Shown piece after piece: positions 24,310 to 33,238 of a stretch of DNA of 64,000 nucleotides. Location of the stretch: contig NZ_JADOTX010000001.1 in assembly GCF_015751765.1 (NCBI RefSeq), positions 3,162,001 to 3,226,000 on the forward strand. Direction: 5' to 3'. This stretch comes from Micromonospora ureilytica (lineage in GTDB: Bacteria > Actinomycetota > Actinomycetes > Mycobacteriales > Micromonosporaceae). Under the pieces are notes generated by a model. The model searched no databases and was not told where the DNA came from. It was given only the letters and a program-made list of their open reading frames with translations. A program made the position numbers and the translations under genes. The first letter of the stretch is position 1; each line of letters begins with the position of its first letter.

Positions 24310-25071
24310 GTGGCGGCGAAGACAGACGACGGCGGGCCCGTACTCCCGCCGGCCATCGAGAGCGTGTGGGGGCTGCGGGAACGCCCACCCAAGGGCCCTC
24401 GGCCGGGAATGAGCGTGCCCACCATCGTGGACGCCGCCGTACGCGTGGCCGATGCCGACGGCCTGGCCGCCGTCTCGATGAGCCGGGTGGCCAAGGAGTT
24501 GGGCGCCGCGACCATGGCCCTCTACCGGTACGTCGGCTCGAAGGACGAGCTGCTGATGCTCATGGTGGACACCGGGTACGGCCCCTCCCCCGGTCCGCCC
24601 GCTGCGGAGGACGACTGGCGCACCGGCCTCACCCGGTGGGCCTGGGCCGAGCACGAGGTGCTGCGGCGACGGTCCTGGCTGCTGCACGTCCCGATCAGCG
24701 GCCCACCGATCACCCCGCAGCAGCTCGGTTGGATAGAGGACGGGCTGCGCTGCCTCGACGGCACCACGCTCGCCGAGGGCGAGAAGATGTCGGTGCTCCT
24801 GCTGATCACCGGGTACGTCCGCAACGAGGCCACCCTCACCTCGCAGATCGCCGAGGGCACCCGGGCGGCCGGCGTCGAGCCCAGCGAGATGATGCCCGCG
24901 TACGGTCGGCTGGTGGCCCGGCTCATCGACCCCGCCCGCTTCCCCGCGCTGCACCGGGTGCTCAGCGCCGGCGTGCTCTACCAGGACGACAACCCCGACG
25001 ACGAGTTCGTCTTCGGCCTGGATCGGATCCTCGACGGCGTCGAGGCGCTGATCCAGCGCCGGGCGGGCTGA
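24310..25071 (+). CDS. TetR/AcrR-family transcriptional regulator
   Basis: A 253-residue repressor. The N-terminal helix-turn-helix spans about residues 30-80 (IVDAAVRVADADGLAAVSMSRVAKELGAATMALYRYVGSKDELLMLMVD) and a TetR_C_1-type ligand domain follows, with many aromatic and acidic residues. It probably represses both itself and the divergent MFS pump. The GTG at 24310 is preferred over ATG 24289 because AAGGAGG (24299-24305) sits 4 nt upstream. An AraC-family gene follows after 10 bp on the same strand. Confidence 0.93.
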   Translation: MAAKTDDGGPVLPPAIESVWGLRERPPKGPRPGMSVPTIVDAAVRVADADGLAAVSMSRVAKELGAATMALYRYVGSKDELLMLMVDTGYGPSPGPPAAEDDWRTGLTRWAWAEHEVLRRRSWLLHVPISGPPITPQQLGWIEDGLRCLDGTTLAEGEKMSVLLLITGYVRNEATLTSQIAEGTRAAGVEPSEMMPAYGRLVARLIDPARFPALHRVLSAGVLYQDDNPDDEFVFGLDRILDGVEALIQRRAG

Positions 25072-25081
25072 GGGAGCCCCG

Positions 25082-26116
25082 ATGCTGCCGAGAGCAACGA
25101 TCGACACCACAGTCCTGCCACCTGGCGAACGGTTCGGCATGTGGCTGGACCTGGTGGCGCGCACCTCGGCGCCGCTGCGCATCCAGTCCGCGCACAGCGA
25201 CGACTTCGCCGCCCGCGCCGACTTCCTCGACCTCGGCCCGATCCAGCTGGTGCAGTACGAATACCCGTCGCTGGACGCCACCCGGACCCGGAAGCTGGTC
25301 CGTCAGTCCGACCCGGAGTTGTACATCCTCGCCCTCACCACCGGCGGCATCGGCACATCCAGCCAGGACGGTCGGCGCAGCGAGATCCTGGCCGGCGAGT
25401 TCACCTTCTACGACGCGTCCCGGCCACACGACGTCTGCCACCACGCGACCGAGCCGGATCGGAACCAGGCCACCTCGATCATCACGCTGATCCCGCACGC
25501 CGCCCTGCCCCTGCCACCACAGCGGATGGCCGCCCTCTACGGCGGCCGGATGTCCGGCAGCGAGGGCATCGGGGCGCTGCTGGCGCAGTTCCTGCTCCAG
25601 GTGACCGGGCACCCCGAGCAGTACCATGCCGCCGACACCACCCGGCTGGGCGCGGTGGGGCTCGACCTGGCCACCACAATGCTCGGCCGGCACCTCGTCG
25701 CCGAGGACGCCGTGCCCACCGAGGTCCGCCGCCGGGCGCTGCTCACCCAGGTGCAGGCGTACATCCACCGCAACCTCGGCGAGGCGACGCTCGGCCCACA
25801 GGTCGTCGCCGACGCCCACCACATCTCGGTGCGGTCCCTGCACCGGTTGTTCGAGGCCGAGGACACCACTGTGGCGTCGTACATCCGGGACCTGCGGCTG
25901 GCCCGGTGCCGGCGCGACCTGACCGACCCGGCGCTGCGCAACCTGCCGGTGCAGACCGTCGCGGCGCGGTGGGGGTTTCCCGACAAGGCCCACTTCAGCC
26001 GGGCATTCCGGGCCGCGTACGGAACCACAGCGCAGGAACACCGTGACAGCGGCTCGGATTTGGCGCAGATCGTCAACCGCCAGGCGTCCACCGTCAACTC
26101 GCTGCCGGCAGACTGA
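25082..26116 (+). CDS. AraC-family transcriptional regulator
   Basis: 344 residues. The N-terminal two thirds form an AraC_binding_2-like cupin sensor (ERFGMWLDLVARTSAPL, YILALTTGGIGTSSQDGR, GEFTFYDASRPHDV). The C-terminus holds two helix-turn-helix motifs (LGPQVVADAHHISVRSLHRLFEAED and the signature ending RWGFPDKAHFSRAFRAAYGTTAQEHR). It is close to activators that respond to small aromatic or stress ligands. It is transcribed after the TetR gene, so pump repression and this regulator may be linked. GGGAG precedes the ATG. Confidence 0.92.
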   Translation: MLPRATIDTTVLPPGERFGMWLDLVARTSAPLRIQSAHSDDFAARADFLDLGPIQLVQYEYPSLDATRTRKLVRQSDPELYILALTTGGIGTSSQDGRRSEILAGEFTFYDASRPHDVCHHATEPDRNQATSIITLIPHAALPLPPQRMAALYGGRMSGSEGIGALLAQFLLQVTGHPEQYHAADTTRLGAVGLDLATTMLGRHLVAEDAVPTEVRRRALLTQVQAYIHRNLGEATLGPQVVADAHHISVRSLHRLFEAEDTTVASYIRDLRLARCRRDLTDPALRNLPVQTVAARWGFPDKAHFSRAFRAAYGTTAQEHRDSGSDLAQIVNRQASTVNSLPAD

Positions 26117-26170
26117 CACCAACGCGGTCTGCCATCGCCTGGTGGGCCGCCAACGGGGGCCGTGGCGAGG

Positions 26171-26194
26171 CGCCCGCCGCGCGAGCGGCGGGCG
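26171..26194. terminator. Terminator hairpin between AraC gene and topoisomerase operon
   Basis: A perfect 10-bp stem (26171-26180 with 26185-26194) closed by a GCGA tetraloop, within the 155-bp gap between two convergent genes. Confidence 0.75.
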
Positions 26195-26271
26195 GCCGCC
26201 CGGTGGCACCCCACTGACGCCCGAGGCTCCGGTCCCGTCGCGCTTCCCCCCAGAATCGTCGACGGGGCCGG

Positions 26272-27255
26272 TCAGGACTTCTCCAGCAGCTCCAGCACGA
26301 CCCGCTCCGCCTCCTCGCGAGGCGCCCGCGGGTCCACCGACACCACCACCCCGTCGTGATAGAGGTCGACCACCCGGGGGTCCACGTACGACGCACGAGC
26401 AACCGTCGGCGTGTTGCCCAGCAGTTCCGCCACCGCACGCATGACGGCGACCACCGACCTGCGCCGGGCGGTCACCGAGCGCGCCGGGCCCGCGGTGGCC
26501 AACTCGGTGGCCGCGAGCACTGTGGCGTGCCAGGTGCGGAAGTCCTTCGCGGTCATCTCCCCACCGCTGGCGTCGCGCAGGTAGCCGTTGACCTCGTCGC
26601 TGCGCACGTCGCGCCACTCCCGGCCGTCCCAGTAGCCGAACAGCCGCTCCGCCCGTCGCCGACGCCGGCGCAGATTCATCAGCACCTGGCACAGTTCCGG
26701 ATCCTCGATCCGGCGTACCTGCTCGATGCCCCCCTTCGCGGGAAACACGAACACCACGCAGCCGCCCCGGGACCGGGCATGCTCGGGGCGCAGGGTGGAC
26801 ACCCCGTACGTCGGGTCGTCGCCGTTCGCGTACTGGTCGCTGCCGACCCGGAACATCCCCATGTCCAGCAGTCGGGCCACCGTCGCCAGCACCCGGTCCC
26901 GTCCCAGTCCAGGGCCGTCCAGGTCCCGCCCCACCCGCTCGCGCAGCACCGGCAGCCGCCGGGCCACCTCCAACATGTGGTCGAACTTCGCCTCGTCCTG
27001 CTTCTCCCGCCACCGCGGGTGGTAGACGTACTGCTTGCGCCCGGCCGCGTCGATCCCGATCGCCTGGATGTGCCCGTTCGGATGCGGCGCGATCCAGACG
27101 TCCTGCCAGGCCGGGGGGATGACCAACTCCCGCAGCCGGGCCAGGACATCCGGATCCCGCACCGGAGCCCCGGACGGGTCGACGAAGAGCCAGCCCCGCC
27201 CGCGCCGACGCCGTCCGTACCCCGGTCGACCCGGGTCGCTACGCCGCAACCGCAC
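26272..27255 (-). CDS. DNA topoisomerase IB
   Basis: A 327-residue bacterial type IB topoisomerase of the poxvirus-like class. The tyrosine nucleophile is in RASYVDPRV (Tyr290), and active-site basic residues are expected in KQYVYHPRWREKQ, the RIDDPEL-type segment and TAKDFRTWHAT. It relaxes supercoils by transient 3'-phosphotyrosyl cleavage. The GTG start overlaps the end of the GT9 gene by 17 bp, so it is the terminal gene of the heptose/glycosyltransferase operon. A mechanistic link to glycan synthesis is not obvious, and the arrangement may simply use a nearby promoter. Confidence 0.93.
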   Translation of the reverse strand: MRLRRSDPGRPGYGRRRRGRGWLFVDPSGAPVRDPDVLARLRELVIPPAWQDVWIAPHPNGHIQAIGIDAAGRKQYVYHPRWREKQDEAKFDHMLEVARRLPVLRERVGRDLDGPGLGRDRVLATVARLLDMGMFRVGSDQYANGDDPTYGVSTLRPEHARSRGGCVVFVFPAKGGIEQVRRIEDPELCQVLMNLRRRRRRAERLFGYWDGREWRDVRSDEVNGYLRDASGGEMTAKDFRTWHATVLAATELATAGPARSVTARRRSVVAVMRAVAELLGNTPTVARASYVDPRVVDLYHDGVVVSVDPRAPREEAERVVLELLEKS

Positions 27256-28201
27256 CGGAAACCCGCACCACCCTCAGCACCTCGGCCACGGCGGCCAGCA
27301 CCTCGTCGAGGCGCAGAGCAGCCATCGTCGGGTGGCTTCCTACCCCGTCCCAGCTGGGCCAATCCGCCTCGCCGGCCCAGAGCACCCGGTGCCGCGGCCG
27401 GTCCGGTGGCGGCCCCCAGTGCGCCGGTGGCACCGGCCCGAAGAGGACGACCGACGGGGTTCCGTACCCGGTGGCCAGGTGGGCGACGCCGGTGTCCCCG
27501 CTGACCACCAGCCGGGCGTCGGCCACCAGCGCGGCGAGCGCGCCGAGGTCGGTCCGGCCGGCCAGCACCGCGTCCGGGGTCAGGCCCGCCGCGTCGGCCA
27601 CCCGGGCCGCCAACGCACGTTCGTCGGCCGAGCCGGTGAGCAGCACCCGGTGTCCCTGGTCGGTCAGCGCCCGGGCCAGTGCGGCGAACCGCTCGGCGGG
27701 CCACCGCTTGGCCGGGATCTTGCTGCCCGGGTGTAGCAGTGTGACACCGCTGGGCAGTCCCGGCAGTCCGGCCGACCCGGGCCGACGCAGGCTGAGGTCG
27801 GCGCGGTCGGCCGGGATGTCGTACCAGGACAGCAGCCGGCACCACCGGTCCACCTCGTGCTCGTCGCCGTCCCAGGCCGGGCCGTCGGCCCACCCGGCGT
27901 CCAGGTTGGCGAAGGCGATCAGCCGGGCGGGCCGGGTGGCCGTGAGCAGCCGGTGCGACTGCGGGCCGCGCCCGTGCAGGTTGACCGCCACCCGCGGGGG
28001 CGACCCGATCCGGAGGGGTCGGTCCAGCCCGGTGGTGTCGACCAGCCGGTCGACGCCGCCGACCAGGTCGACGAGCGGGGCCAGCCAGGCGGGAGCGGCG
28101 AGGGCCAACTCCCGCGCGGGGTACGCGGCCCGCAGCGCCCGCAGCGCGGGCACCGCGGTCACCAGGTCGCCGACGCCGAGGGCGCGCAGCACGAGGATCA
28201 C
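27239..28201 (-). CDS. GT9-family glycosyltransferase (ADP-heptosyltransferase-like)
   Basis: 320 residues. The Rossmann-like N-terminus VLRALGVGDLVTAVPALRALR is typical of GT9, and the C-terminal donor-binding motif SGDTGVAHLATGYGTPSVVLFGP corresponds to the ADP-heptose site of WaaC/WaaF-type transferases, together with LLHPGSKIPAKRWPAERFA. It should add heptose to an acceptor at the cytosolic side of the membrane. The GTG overlaps the SDR stop (GTGA), with AGGAG upstream. It is one of two GT9 domains encoded in this operon. Confidence 0.88.
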   Translation of the reverse strand: MILVLRALGVGDLVTAVPALRALRAAYPARELALAAPAWLAPLVDLVGGVDRLVDTTGLDRPLRIGSPPRVAVNLHGRGPQSHRLLTATRPARLIAFANLDAGWADGPAWDGDEHEVDRWCRLLSWYDIPADRADLSLRRPGSAGLPGLPSGVTLLHPGSKIPAKRWPAERFAALARALTDQGHRVLLTGSADERALAARVADAAGLTPDAVLAGRTDLGALAALVADARLVVSGDTGVAHLATGYGTPSVVLFGPVPPAHWGPPPDRPRHRVLWAGEADWPSWDGVGSHPTMAALRLDEVLAAVAEVLRVVRVSGAVAA

Positions 28202-28899
28202 GGGTACGAGGTCTCCTGCTCGGCGCAGACCACCATCTCGCGCACCGCGCAGCCGGGCGGCTGGTTGAGCGCGAACATGATCGCGGCGGCGGTGTCGGCG
28301 GGCTCGTTGAGGATCGCGTCCGGCCCCGGCTTGTACTGCGGGTCCCGTTCGTCGAAGAACGCGGTGCGCATACCGCCCGGGATGAGCAGGGTGACGCCGA
28401 CCTGACCGGCCAGCTCGGCGGCGAGGGCTCGGGTGAACCCCACCACCCCGAACTTCGCCGCGCAGTACGCCGTGGCGTCGCTGACCGCCTTGACGCCCAG
28501 GGTGGAGGCGACAGTGACGATGCGGCCCCGCGAGGTCAGCAGGAACGGCAGCGCGGCCCGGATCACCGCCGCGGTGGCCAGCAGGTCGACGGCGACGATG
28601 CGGTCCCAGGTCTCCCCCGGTAGGTCGGCGAGTCGGCCCGGCACGTCCGTGCCGGCGGCGGTGACCACCGCGTCCAGGCCACCGGCCTGCTCGGCGAGAT
28701 GCTGGGTCGCCACCTCGGCGGCTCGCGTGTCGGCCAGGTCGCACTCGGTCCAGGACACCCCGTCGACAGGTGGCTGCCGGTCCAGCACGAGCGGTCGGCC
28801 ACCGGAGGCGGCCACTGCGGCGACCACCGCGGCGCCGAGCCCGCTGGCGCCGCCGGTGACCAGCACGGTGGGCCCGGCGCCGGGCCGCGTGGCGGTCAT
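28198..28899 (-). CDS. Short-chain dehydrogenase/reductase in the heptose operon
   Basis: A 233-residue classical SDR with cofactor loop TGGASGLG (residues about 15-22), the acidic strand-3 end CDLAD, catalytic Ser in VASTLGVKAV and YCAAK for the Tyr-Lys pair. The pathway would predict an HldD-type 6-epimerase here, which is an extended SDR of about 310 residues. This protein is shorter, so it is not a standard HldD; it may oxidise or reduce a heptose derivative instead. It is coupled by 4-bp overlaps to HldE upstream and GT9 downstream. Confidence 0.87.
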   Translation of the reverse strand: MTATRPGAGPTVLVTGGASGLGAAVVAAVAASGGRPLVLDRQPPVDGVSWTECDLADTRAAEVATQHLAEQAGGLDAVVTAAGTDVPGRLADLPGETWDRIVAVDLLATAAVIRAALPFLLTSRGRIVTVASTLGVKAVSDATAYCAAKFGVVGFTRALAAELAGQVGVTLLIPGGMRTAFFDERDPQYKPGPDAILNEPADTAAAIMFALNQPPGCAVREMVVCAEQETSYP

Positions 28900-30356
28900 C
28901 GGGTCCGCCCCGCGAGCGTGCGGACGATCAGGTCGGTGGTGGAACGACCGTCCAGGTAGGGCACCACCACTGTGTTCCCACCCCACCGGCGCAGGACGTC
29001 CGCCTCCGGCAGGGTTGCGGACGCGTCCCCACCGCCGGTGGCGTAGTCGCCGCCCTTGACCCAGACGTCGGGGCGTACCCAGGACAGGGCCGCGGCCGGG
29101 GTCGGCTCGTCGAAGATGAGGACCGCGTCGACGCAGCTCAGGGCGGCCAGCAGTCGGCTGCGGTCACCCTCGGACTGCACCGGGCGATCCGGCCCCTTCA
29201 ACCCGGCCACACTGTCGTCGGAGTTCAGGCAGACGATCAGGCAGTCGCCGAGCTGCCGGGCGGCCTCCAGGGTGGCCACGTGCCCGGCGTGCAGCAGGTC
29301 GAAACAACCGCCGGTCGCCACCACAGTGCCACCCGCGGCGCGTACCTCACCCAGGAGTGCGGCGACGGCCGCGACCCCCACCCGGTCAGCCACCGCACCA
29401 CCGCGTGGTCCGGGCTGGAGGGCCCGCGAGCCCGGCCCGCTCCTGGTCCGCACCGGCGGCCCCGACGGAGGCAGCGCCGCGGCCACTCCCCCACCCGCCA
29501 CGTACGCGGAGGCCTCGGCGACCGCCACCTGCACGGCCTCGGAGACCAGCGCGCCCTGGGCCAACGCCAGGCTGGCCGCCGCCGCGAACCGGTCACCGGC
29601 ACCGCAGGTGTCCCCCTCGGCACTACCCGGCGTCGGCACCACCAGCGGCGTCGACCCGGCGTGGCAGAGCAGCGCGCCGTCACCGCCAAGCGTCACCGCG
29701 ACCGCGCCGGCCCGCCAGCGCCGCCGGAGCCCCTGGGCGCCGCGCGACGCGGTGGCCAGTCGGGAGGCACCGGGCAGCGCGGGGACCAGCTCGCGCACCT
29801 CGGACTCGTTCGGGGTGGCCAGGTGTACGCCGGGCACCGCCGCCGGGCCGCGCGGATGCGGGTCCCACACCACCGGCGCGCGGGTGGCGGCCAACGCGTC
29901 CCGCAGCGCGGGCTGCCGGGCCACCCCTCGGCCGTAGTCGCTGACCAGGACCGCCGACGCCGCGGCGATCACCCGGAGCACCTCGTCGGAGGGCTGACCC
30001 GGCTCCCCGGACGTGCCGCCCCGGTCGTGCCTCAGCAGCACCCGCCCCCGGGCCCGCAGTCGGATCTTCTCCGGCGTCGCCCCGGAGAGGGCCAGTGGGT
30101 AGACCTGCACGCCGGCCGCGGTGAGCAGAGCGCTCAGCCGGGCCCCGCCGGCGTCGTCGGCGAGCGCGGTCACCAGCACCACCTCGGCGCCCTGCGCGGC
30201 GGCGAACACCGCCGCCAGCCCGGCGCCCCCCGGTCGGTCGGTGGCTGCGGTCTCGTCGAGCACCGGCACCGGGGAGTCCGGGCAGAGCCGGTTCACCACA
30301 CCTTCCACATCCCGGTCGAGCAGGGTGTCCCCGAGCACCACCACCGGTCCCCTCAC
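28896..30356 (-). CDS. hldE: Bifunctional heptose-7-phosphate kinase / heptose-1-phosphate adenylyltransferase
   Basis: A 486-residue fusion. Residues 1-300 are a PfkB/ribokinase-type kinase with GGAGLA near the start and the anion-hole motif GDTCGAGD (248-255). Residues 345-486 are a nucleotidyltransferase with GCFDLLHAGH (350-359) and VKGGDY. In E. coli HldE makes heptose-1,7-bisphosphate and later ADP-heptose. A loop of about 40 residues rich in Pro, Gly and Arg joins the halves. GAGGAGG precedes the GTG. It is flanked by GmhA upstream and an SDR downstream. Confidence 0.92.
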   Translation of the reverse strand: MRGPVVVLGDTLLDRDVEGVVNRLCPDSPVPVLDETAATDRPGGAGLAAVFAAAQGAEVVLVTALADDAGGARLSALLTAAGVQVYPLALSGATPEKIRLRARGRVLLRHDRGGTSGEPGQPSDEVLRVIAAASAVLVSDYGRGVARQPALRDALAATRAPVVWDPHPRGPAAVPGVHLATPNESEVRELVPALPGASRLATASRGAQGLRRRWRAGAVAVTLGGDGALLCHAGSTPLVVPTPGSAEGDTCGAGDRFAAAASLALAQGALVSEAVQVAVAEASAYVAGGGVAAALPPSGPPVRTRSGPGSRALQPGPRGGAVADRVGVAAVAALLGEVRAAGGTVVATGGCFDLLHAGHVATLEAARQLGDCLIVCLNSDDSVAGLKGPDRPVQSEGDRSRLLAALSCVDAVLIFDEPTPAAALSWVRPDVWVKGGDYATGGGDASATLPEADVLRRWGGNTVVVPYLDGRSTTDLIVRTLAGRTR

Positions 30357-30372
30357 GCTTGCCTCCTCATCC

Positions 30373-31062
30373 TCACGCGTCGACCTGCTGTCCGGTCCCG
30401 CCGTCGAGCACCACCTCGACCCCGGCGCGCACCGGCGCCGGCTCCCCGGGCGCGGGGTAGACGACCGCCGGGTCGGCGACCGCCGCCAACGCGGCGGGCA
30501 ACTCCTGTTCGAGGTACTCGCAGAGCAGATGACTGGTCACCAGGTGCAGCTCCTGGACGACCTGGGTGTCCGGGGACGCGACGGCCAGCACGTCGTCGCA
30601 GACGTCGGCGAGCGGATTGGGGGTGGCGCCGGTGAGCGCCCAGGTGGTCACACCGACGTCGCGGGCGGCCTGTGCGGCGGTGACCAGGTTGGGGCTGGTT
30701 CCGCTGGTGCTCAGCAGCAGCAGGACGTCGCCGGGGCGGCCGTGGGCGCGCACCTGGCGGGCGTACACGTCGGCGTAGCCGTAGTCGTTGGCGATGGCGG
30801 TGAGCGCGCTCGTCTCGGCGTGCAGGGCGATCGCGGACAGCGGCTGACGGTCGTCACGCAGCTTCCCGACCAGCTCGGCGGTGAGGTGCTGGGCTTCGGC
30901 GGCGCTGCCGCCGTTGCCGGCCACCAGCAGGCGCCCCCCGGCGGCCAGCCGGTGGGCCAGGTCCGCACCCCAGCGCGCCAACTGTCGCTCACACCGCCGG
31001 TACGGCACCAGCGCCGCGGCGAGATTCGTCAGGTGGGTGTCGAGCAGGCTGCCCGTCGGCAT
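30373..31062 (-). CDS. gmhA: Sedoheptulose-7-phosphate isomerase (SIS domain)
   Basis: A 229-residue SIS-fold isomerase. The sugar-phosphate-binding loops are AGNGGSAAEAQHLTAELVGK near residue 50 and LLLSTSGTSPNLV near residue 117, followed by TQVVQELHLVTSHLLCEYLE, which carries the GmhA-type catalytic Glu/His region. It should convert sedoheptulose-7-phosphate to D-glycero-D-manno-heptose-7-phosphate, the first committed step of ADP-heptose synthesis. Its ATG overlaps the upstream glycosyltransferase stop (TGATG). The C-terminal 30 residues are an extension beyond E. coli GmhA. Confidence 0.92.
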   Translation of the reverse strand: MPTGSLLDTHLTNLAAALVPYRRCERQLARWGADLAHRLAAGGRLLVAGNGGSAAEAQHLTAELVGKLRDDRQPLSAIALHAETSALTAIANDYGYADVYARQVRAHGRPGDVLLLLSTSGTSPNLVTAAQAARDVGVTTWALTGATPNPLADVCDDVLAVASPDTQVVQELHLVTSHLLCEYLEQELPAALAAVADPAVVYPAPGEPAPVRAGVEVVLDGGTGQQVDA

Positions 31063-32279
31063 CAGGCCACCACCCGGGTCGGCCGGCGCACGGCGGCGAC
31101 CTCGCTGTAGACCTCGACCAGCCGCTCGGCGGTGGCCGCCCACGAGTACCGCGTCCGAGCCCGCTCCCGCGCCGCCGTCGCGTACGCGAAGCGCCTGATC
31201 CGGTCGTCGAGCAGCCCCTGGATCGCGGTGGCCAGGGCGCGCGGGTCCCGGGCCGGCACGAGGTCGCCGGTCGTCCCGTCGACCACTGTGTCCCGGATGC
31301 CGCCCACGGCCGTGCCGACGACCGGCACCCCACAGGCCATCGCCTCCAGCGGGGTCAACCCGAACGGCTCGTACCAGGGCGCCGCGACCAGCAGGTCCGC
31401 CGAGCGGTACCAGCGGCCCATCTCCTCCCGGGGCACCGCGCCGACCAGGTGCACCCGATCGGCGACCCCGCACGACTCCGCGAGGGCCCGCAACCGGCGG
31501 GCGTACGGGTCGGTCTCCAGCAGCCCCTCGGGTGGGCCGCCGACGACCACGCACTCGGCATCCGGAACGAGCGCCATCGCGCGGATCACGGTCTGGAAGC
31601 CCTTGCGCTCGACAAGCCGACCCACGGTGAGGATCCGGGCCCGGCCCGGTTCCCGGTCGGCGGCCGGTCCGAGCGGGGCGAAGGTGCTGAGGTTGACCCC
31701 GGAGGGCACCACTGTCATCCGGGACCGGGGCACACCCATCCGGACCAACTCGCCCACCTCGTCGCGGCACTGCGCGACGATCCGGTCCACCGAGCGGCCC
31801 AGCTCCCGCTCGTAGGAGACCCGTCGGGCCGGGCTGGTGTCCTGCACACCCTGGTAGCGGCGCTTCACGGTGCCCAGCGCGTGGTACGTCTGCACCACCG
31901 GCACCCCGGTCTGCCGACCGGCGGTCAGCCCGGCCAGACCACTCATCCAGAAGTGCGCGTGGATCACCTCGGGCACCCAGTCGCCGCCGCGCCAGCGCTC
32001 GATCAGCCAGTTGCTGAACTCCCGCATGTGCGGCAGCAGCGCGTCCTTGGCCACCGGCTCGGCCGGGCCGGCCGGCACGTGCACCACGTCGTACCCGTCC
32101 GGGCTGCGGACGGTCACCGGCAGGTCGGGCGCGTCGCGGCGGGTGTAGACCCGCACCTCGTGCCCGGCTGCGGCGAGCGCGGCGGACAGCTCCGCGACGT
32201 GCGTGTTCTGGCCGCCTGCATCCTCCCCTCCGAGGACGGCGAGCGGGCTGGCGTGCTCCGAGATCATCGCGATCCGCAT
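31062..32279 (-). CDS. GT4-family glycosyltransferase
   Basis: A 405-residue GT-B enzyme. N-terminal acceptor domain begins MRIAMISEHASPLAVLGGEDAGGQNTHVAELSAAL, resembling MshA and sucrose-phosphate-synthase-like GT4 proteins. The C-terminal donor domain has GRLVERKGFQTVIRAMAL and the retaining EX7E motif EPFGLTPLEAMACGVPVV. It should transfer a nucleotide-activated sugar with retention. It lies directly between another glycosyltransferase and gmhA in the same operon, with overlaps on both sides. Donor and acceptor are unknown. Confidence 0.9.
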   Translation of the reverse strand: MRIAMISEHASPLAVLGGEDAGGQNTHVAELSAALAAAGHEVRVYTRRDAPDLPVTVRSPDGYDVVHVPAGPAEPVAKDALLPHMREFSNWLIERWRGGDWVPEVIHAHFWMSGLAGLTAGRQTGVPVVQTYHALGTVKRRYQGVQDTSPARRVSYERELGRSVDRIVAQCRDEVGELVRMGVPRSRMTVVPSGVNLSTFAPLGPAADREPGRARILTVGRLVERKGFQTVIRAMALVPDAECVVVGGPPEGLLETDPYARRLRALAESCGVADRVHLVGAVPREEMGRWYRSADLLVAAPWYEPFGLTPLEAMACGVPVVGTAVGGIRDTVVDGTTGDLVPARDPRALATAIQGLLDDRIRRFAYATAARERARTRYSWAATAERLVEVYSEVAAVRRPTRVVA

Positions 32280-33238
32280 ACTTCCTCCTCCAGCAGCCGG
32301 TCCCAGTCAGCGAGGAAACGGTCGAGGCCGTACCTGTCGCGCGCGGCGGTTCGTGCCGCCGCTCCGGCCTGACGCGCGGTCGCCGGTTCGCTGATGAACC
32401 GGCGGGCGGCGTCGAGCAGGGTGTCGGTCCGGGTGGCGAGCGTCCCCGCCTCCGGGGGCACCGCCATCACCGCCTCGGTGGTGGCGAGCGCGACGACCGG
32501 CATGCCGATCGCCATCGCCTCGATGAGGCTGAGCCCGAGGGAGGTCCACCGGCACAGGTGCAGGTACGCCCGCCGCCGGGCCAGTTCGGCGTGCATCCGG
32601 TCCTGGGGCACGTCGTCGTGGCTGGTGAGCCGGTCGGCGGGCAGCCCCAGGTGGTCGGCCAGGCCGGCGACACCCATGCCGAAGACGTCCAGCGGCGCGA
32701 TCTCGGCGAACTGGGGCAGCAGATCGGTGCCGGTGACGCGACCTCGCCGTACCGGCTCGTTGATCACCACGGCGAGGCGGTCCAGCTCGCCCGTGTAGGA
32801 CACGGAGGGGGCGACGATGCCGTGGTCGACCACAGTGGTGCGGGTGGCGCCGGTGTCCCAGAAGATCTGGTTGAACCCTGTGACGTGGGCGATGAGCAGG
32901 TCGTCGCGGTCGGCCATCGGGTGCCGCGTGTTGGGCACGTCGCCCTTGGGGGTGTTGTGTTCGACGTAGATCGCGGGGAGGTCGCGGCCGGGGCGGCGAC
33001 GAAGCCACTCCTCGGCCCGGTCGATCTCCTCGGGTCGTTGCAGGATGACCAGGTCGACGTCGGTGCCCGGCAGTTCCTCCGGGCTGACCTCGACCGCGCT
33101 GTCCGGCCACGGGTAGGTGCGGGCCCGGCCGAGGCCGTACGGGCCGCGGTCGGGTGTGGTGGGAATCAGGTAGCGGTGGGCGCCGTGCACGAACGACGTG
33201 GTCCAGGAGCCGTGCACGTGCCAGAGCAGGATGTTCAT
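32264..33238 (-). CDS. GT-B glycosyltransferase (GT1/GT4-like)
   Basis: A 324-residue protein starting MNILLWHVHGSWTTSFVHGAHRYLIP, with a short acceptor domain, YVEHNTPKGDVPNTRHP, and a C-terminal glycosyltransferase 1 domain (LSLIEAMAIGMPVVALATTE, a shortened EX7E-like pattern). It overlaps the GT4 gene by 16 bp and the upstream fusion gene by 4 bp. It is presumed to build the same heptose-containing glycan. The family is less typical than its neighbour, so exact class is uncertain. Confidence 0.83.
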   Translation of the reverse strand: MNILLWHVHGSWTTSFVHGAHRYLIPTTPDRGPYGLGRARTYPWPDSAVEVSPEELPGTDVDLVILQRPEEIDRAEEWLRRRPGRDLPAIYVEHNTPKGDVPNTRHPMADRDDLLIAHVTGFNQIFWDTGATRTTVVDHGIVAPSVSYTGELDRLAVVINEPVRRGRVTGTDLLPQFAEIAPLDVFGMGVAGLADHLGLPADRLTSHDDVPQDRMHAELARRRAYLHLCRWTSLGLSLIEAMAIGMPVVALATTEAVMAVPPEAGTLATRTDTLLDAARRFISEPATARQAGAAARTAARDRYGLDRFLADWDRLLEEEVCGSR

